44,052 bases of DNA from RGIG8767 sp964531805 (GTDB lineage Bacteria > Bacillota > Clostridia > Lachnospirales > Lachnospiraceae): assembly GCA_964531805.1 (NCBI GenBank), contig CAZHGE010000012.1:1-44052 (forward strand). The letters run 5' to 3'. A program made the translations under genes and the position numbers. Shown here piece by piece: positions 42,463 to 44,052 of this stretch (positions are counted from its first letter, which is position 1; every line of letters starts with the position of its first letter). The notes beneath the pieces are model-generated. The model did no database searches, was not told the DNA's origin, and was given only the letters and a program-made list of their open reading frames with translations.

Positions 42463-43380
42463 TTATACTCCTGTAATAATTGAAACAAGCGGCATCGTAA
42501 CAACGGACAAAATTGTTGTTAATGCCACACTTCTAGATGCCAGTTCATAATCTCCCTCATACTGCTGTGCCAGCATAGCCGTCATACTCGCAACTGGTGT
42601 AGCAATCATAACCATACATACACCAAGAAGCATATCACTGTGAATAAATGTCTTTAAAAAAAATAATCCGGCCACTGGTATAATCACTAATTTTAAAGCT
42701 GCAAATAATAATAATTTTACATCCATAAACAACTTCTTGATATCAATTGTCGCCATAGAAGCTCCAATCACCATCATACTAAGCGGCGCTGTCAAATTAC
42801 TCAATGTAGATATTGTTGTTTTTACAAAAGAAGGCATTGGTATCTGCACAAAGGAGAGAATAATAGAAAGAATACAACACAATACACCAATGTTTAATAC
42901 CTTCTTTATATCCAATTTTTCTTTCTGTCCATCATTGGATTTTAAGGCTAAAATTCCATAAGTGTAAATCAGCAGATTAAATGGAATCAAAAAGATGGAC
43001 GCATATAAAAGTGCCTCCGTACCATACAAAGCGCTGATTACCGGAAATCCCATAAAGCCTATATTGGAAAAAATGGTCATAACACGATATACACCTGCTG
43101 AATGGCTTGGTACACGTAAAATAATAGGAATCAGCAATGAGATTATAATCAATCCTGCAAATATGCCGACAGCTAATATCATTGTCATCAATAGTTCTTC
43201 TCCGGCAATTCCGTTTTCACTATTTACACTCCCCGATAAAATCATAGCAGGATTGGCAATATTTACGACAATCCAGGATAAACTTTTACACATCTCATCA
43301 CTAAGAATATCTTTTTTTCGCATATAATATCCCAATAACATCAGGATAAACAATACAATCATTTGCTGTAACAATAACAT
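42463..43380 (-). CDS. AEC (auxin efflux carrier) family transporter
   Basis: 305 aa, about ten membrane helices in two halves. Family features: IVLFILMLLGYYMRKKDIL, LSWIVVNIANPAMILSG, NIGFMGFPVISALYG and LTAPLSMMVIGASMA. AEC members export or import organic acids or malate; substrate cannot be told. No regulator adjacent. Confidence 0.85.
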   Translation of the reverse strand: MLLLQQMIVLFILMLLGYYMRKKDILSDEMCKSLSWIVVNIANPAMILSGSVNSENGIAGEELLMTMILAVGIFAGLIIISLLIPIILRVPSHSAGVYRVMTIFSNIGFMGFPVISALYGTEALLYASIFLIPFNLLIYTYGILALKSNDGQKEKLDIKKVLNIGVLCCILSIILSFVQIPMPSFVKTTISTLSNLTAPLSMMVIGASMATIDIKKLFMDVKLLLFAALKLVIIPVAGLFFLKTFIHSDMLLGVCMVMIATPVASMTAMLAQQYEGDYELASRSVALTTILSVVTMPLVSIITGV

Positions 43381-43447
43381 TTTTTACATATTCACTGCTT
43401 ATTTGCAGTGTTTCCTCCTTTATATCGCAAGTTTTCTGTTATGTATT

Positions 43448-44052
43448 CTACCCTTTTTTCGCATTGAAATCCACTAAAGACTGGACTTTCTGATAAAAGA
43501 TATCCGTTAATTTAGTGATCAGCATTCCCAAAGGAACAGAAACCGCCAAAATAATGATGGTGGCAATCACAAAGCGCACACTCATATCATATTCATAATG
43601 GTTGATTGCCCACATAAATAAAAATGTATGCGAAAGATAAAAATATAGAGAATACTTTCCCAAAAAGCGGCCTACTGGATCATAATAACGCCACACCGAA
43701 ACAAAGAACACAATAAATAAAGTAAAAATCGTTACCGCATAAATGCGGCTTTTTATCTCATCCAACGGCTCTGCCCACACATGATCCACATAAAGTGCTG
43801 AATGTACCACATATACAGATCCCAAGCCAAATAAAATACTTAATATACTTCTTACAATCATATTAAGTTTTAATACTTCTTTTTCATATAACGCTAAAAC
43901 CACACCAATTGCAAAGGCAATATTTGATATATACCAAAAATCATACTCACCCGCAAGATACAAATGATTACTATAGATATAAGTAAACAATGCCATCAGC
44001 ACTGCACGGATATGTCTATTTTGAAAAATCAGCCAAATTGCCATAAACGCAA
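43448..44052 (-). CDS. Acyltransferase 3 family membrane protein (C-terminal part)
   Basis: The frame stays open to the right window edge, so the start is missing. About 200 residues with roughly six membrane helices and the C-terminal block VGRFLGKYSLYFYLSHTFLFMW, typical of acyltransferase family 3 (OatA/Oac-like), which O-acylates sugars or envelope polymers. The His-bearing N-terminal active-site region is outside the window. Confidence 0.7.
   Translation of the reverse strand, partial: AFMAIWLIFQNRHIRAVLMALFTYIYSNHLYLAGEYDFWYISNIAFAIGVVLALYEKEVLKLNMIVRSILSILFGLGSVYVVHSALYVDHVWAEPLDEIKSRIYAVTIFTLFIVFFVSVWRYYDPVGRFLGKYSLYFYLSHTFLFMWAINHYEYDMSVRFVIATIIILAVSVPLGMLITKLTDIFYQKVQSLVDFNAKKG

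Overview
The window looks like low-GC chromosomal DNA of an anaerobic, spore-forming Clostridia, most likely a Lachnospiraceae gut commensal. This rests on protein content only: class III fructose-bisphosphatase, sporulation sigma factor SigH, Mini-RNase III, a DUF1836 protein, YerC, clostridial-type PBP1A, T-box and riboswitch control, and frequent strong AGGAGG ribosome sites with consensus sigma-A promoters spaced 17 bp. No phage genes, insertion sequences, CRISPR arrays or rRNA genes are visible. Most genes lie on the minus strand.

Layout, left to right. (1) 1-482: the start of an IMP cyclohydrolase gene (purO type), preceded by a recognisable ZTP (pfl) riboswitch with a terminator platform and its own promoter. 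(2) 482-6884: one tightly packed minus-strand run, rlmD > membrane/Rossmann/RyR protein > double-TIR/Sel1/TPR protein > lipoprotein amidase. The middle pair is the most unusual content here: a likely NAD-cleaving TIR protein beside a membrane protein carrying nucleotide-binding-type Rossmann folds and a ryanodine-receptor (RyR) domain. (3) 7013-11584: an acidic membrane protein, pcrA helicase, and an envelope-stress-like pair (SPFH/zinc-ribbon YdjI-like plus PspA). (4) 11733-15620: an orphan ABC substrate-binding lipoprotein, a DUF1836 regulator, yerC, bactofilin with a zinc-ligand-less M23 protein (both with TTG starts), and a cold-shock protein. (5) 15813-19283: eukaryotic-type HisA, a small lipoprotein and fbp. 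(6) 19371-22243: dapA-dapB under a lysine riboswitch, with a block of tandem hairpins inserted before dapA, and a tandem OB-fold SSB-like gene. (7) 22573-30377: typA, mgtE with an overlapping short upstream ORF, yigZ, PBP1A, tRNA-Thr(GGU) and a zinc-ribbon protein. (8) 30463-37305: GH16 glucanase lipoprotein, TetR regulator, and a large RND permease with a roughly 300-residue coiled-coil insertion and a perfect TetR-type palindrome in front. (9) 37404-42396: the conserved Firmicutes block ispF, cysE, cysS, mrnC, rlmB, sigH, with a cysteine T-box before cysE. (10) An AEC transporter and the 3' part of an acyltransferase gene.

Much of the regulation can be read directly: three or more cis-acting RNAs (ZTP, lysine, T-box Cys) sit upstream of genes of the matching pathway, each with its own terminator. 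All family calls are from reading the translated sequence and remembered motifs; no database search was run.
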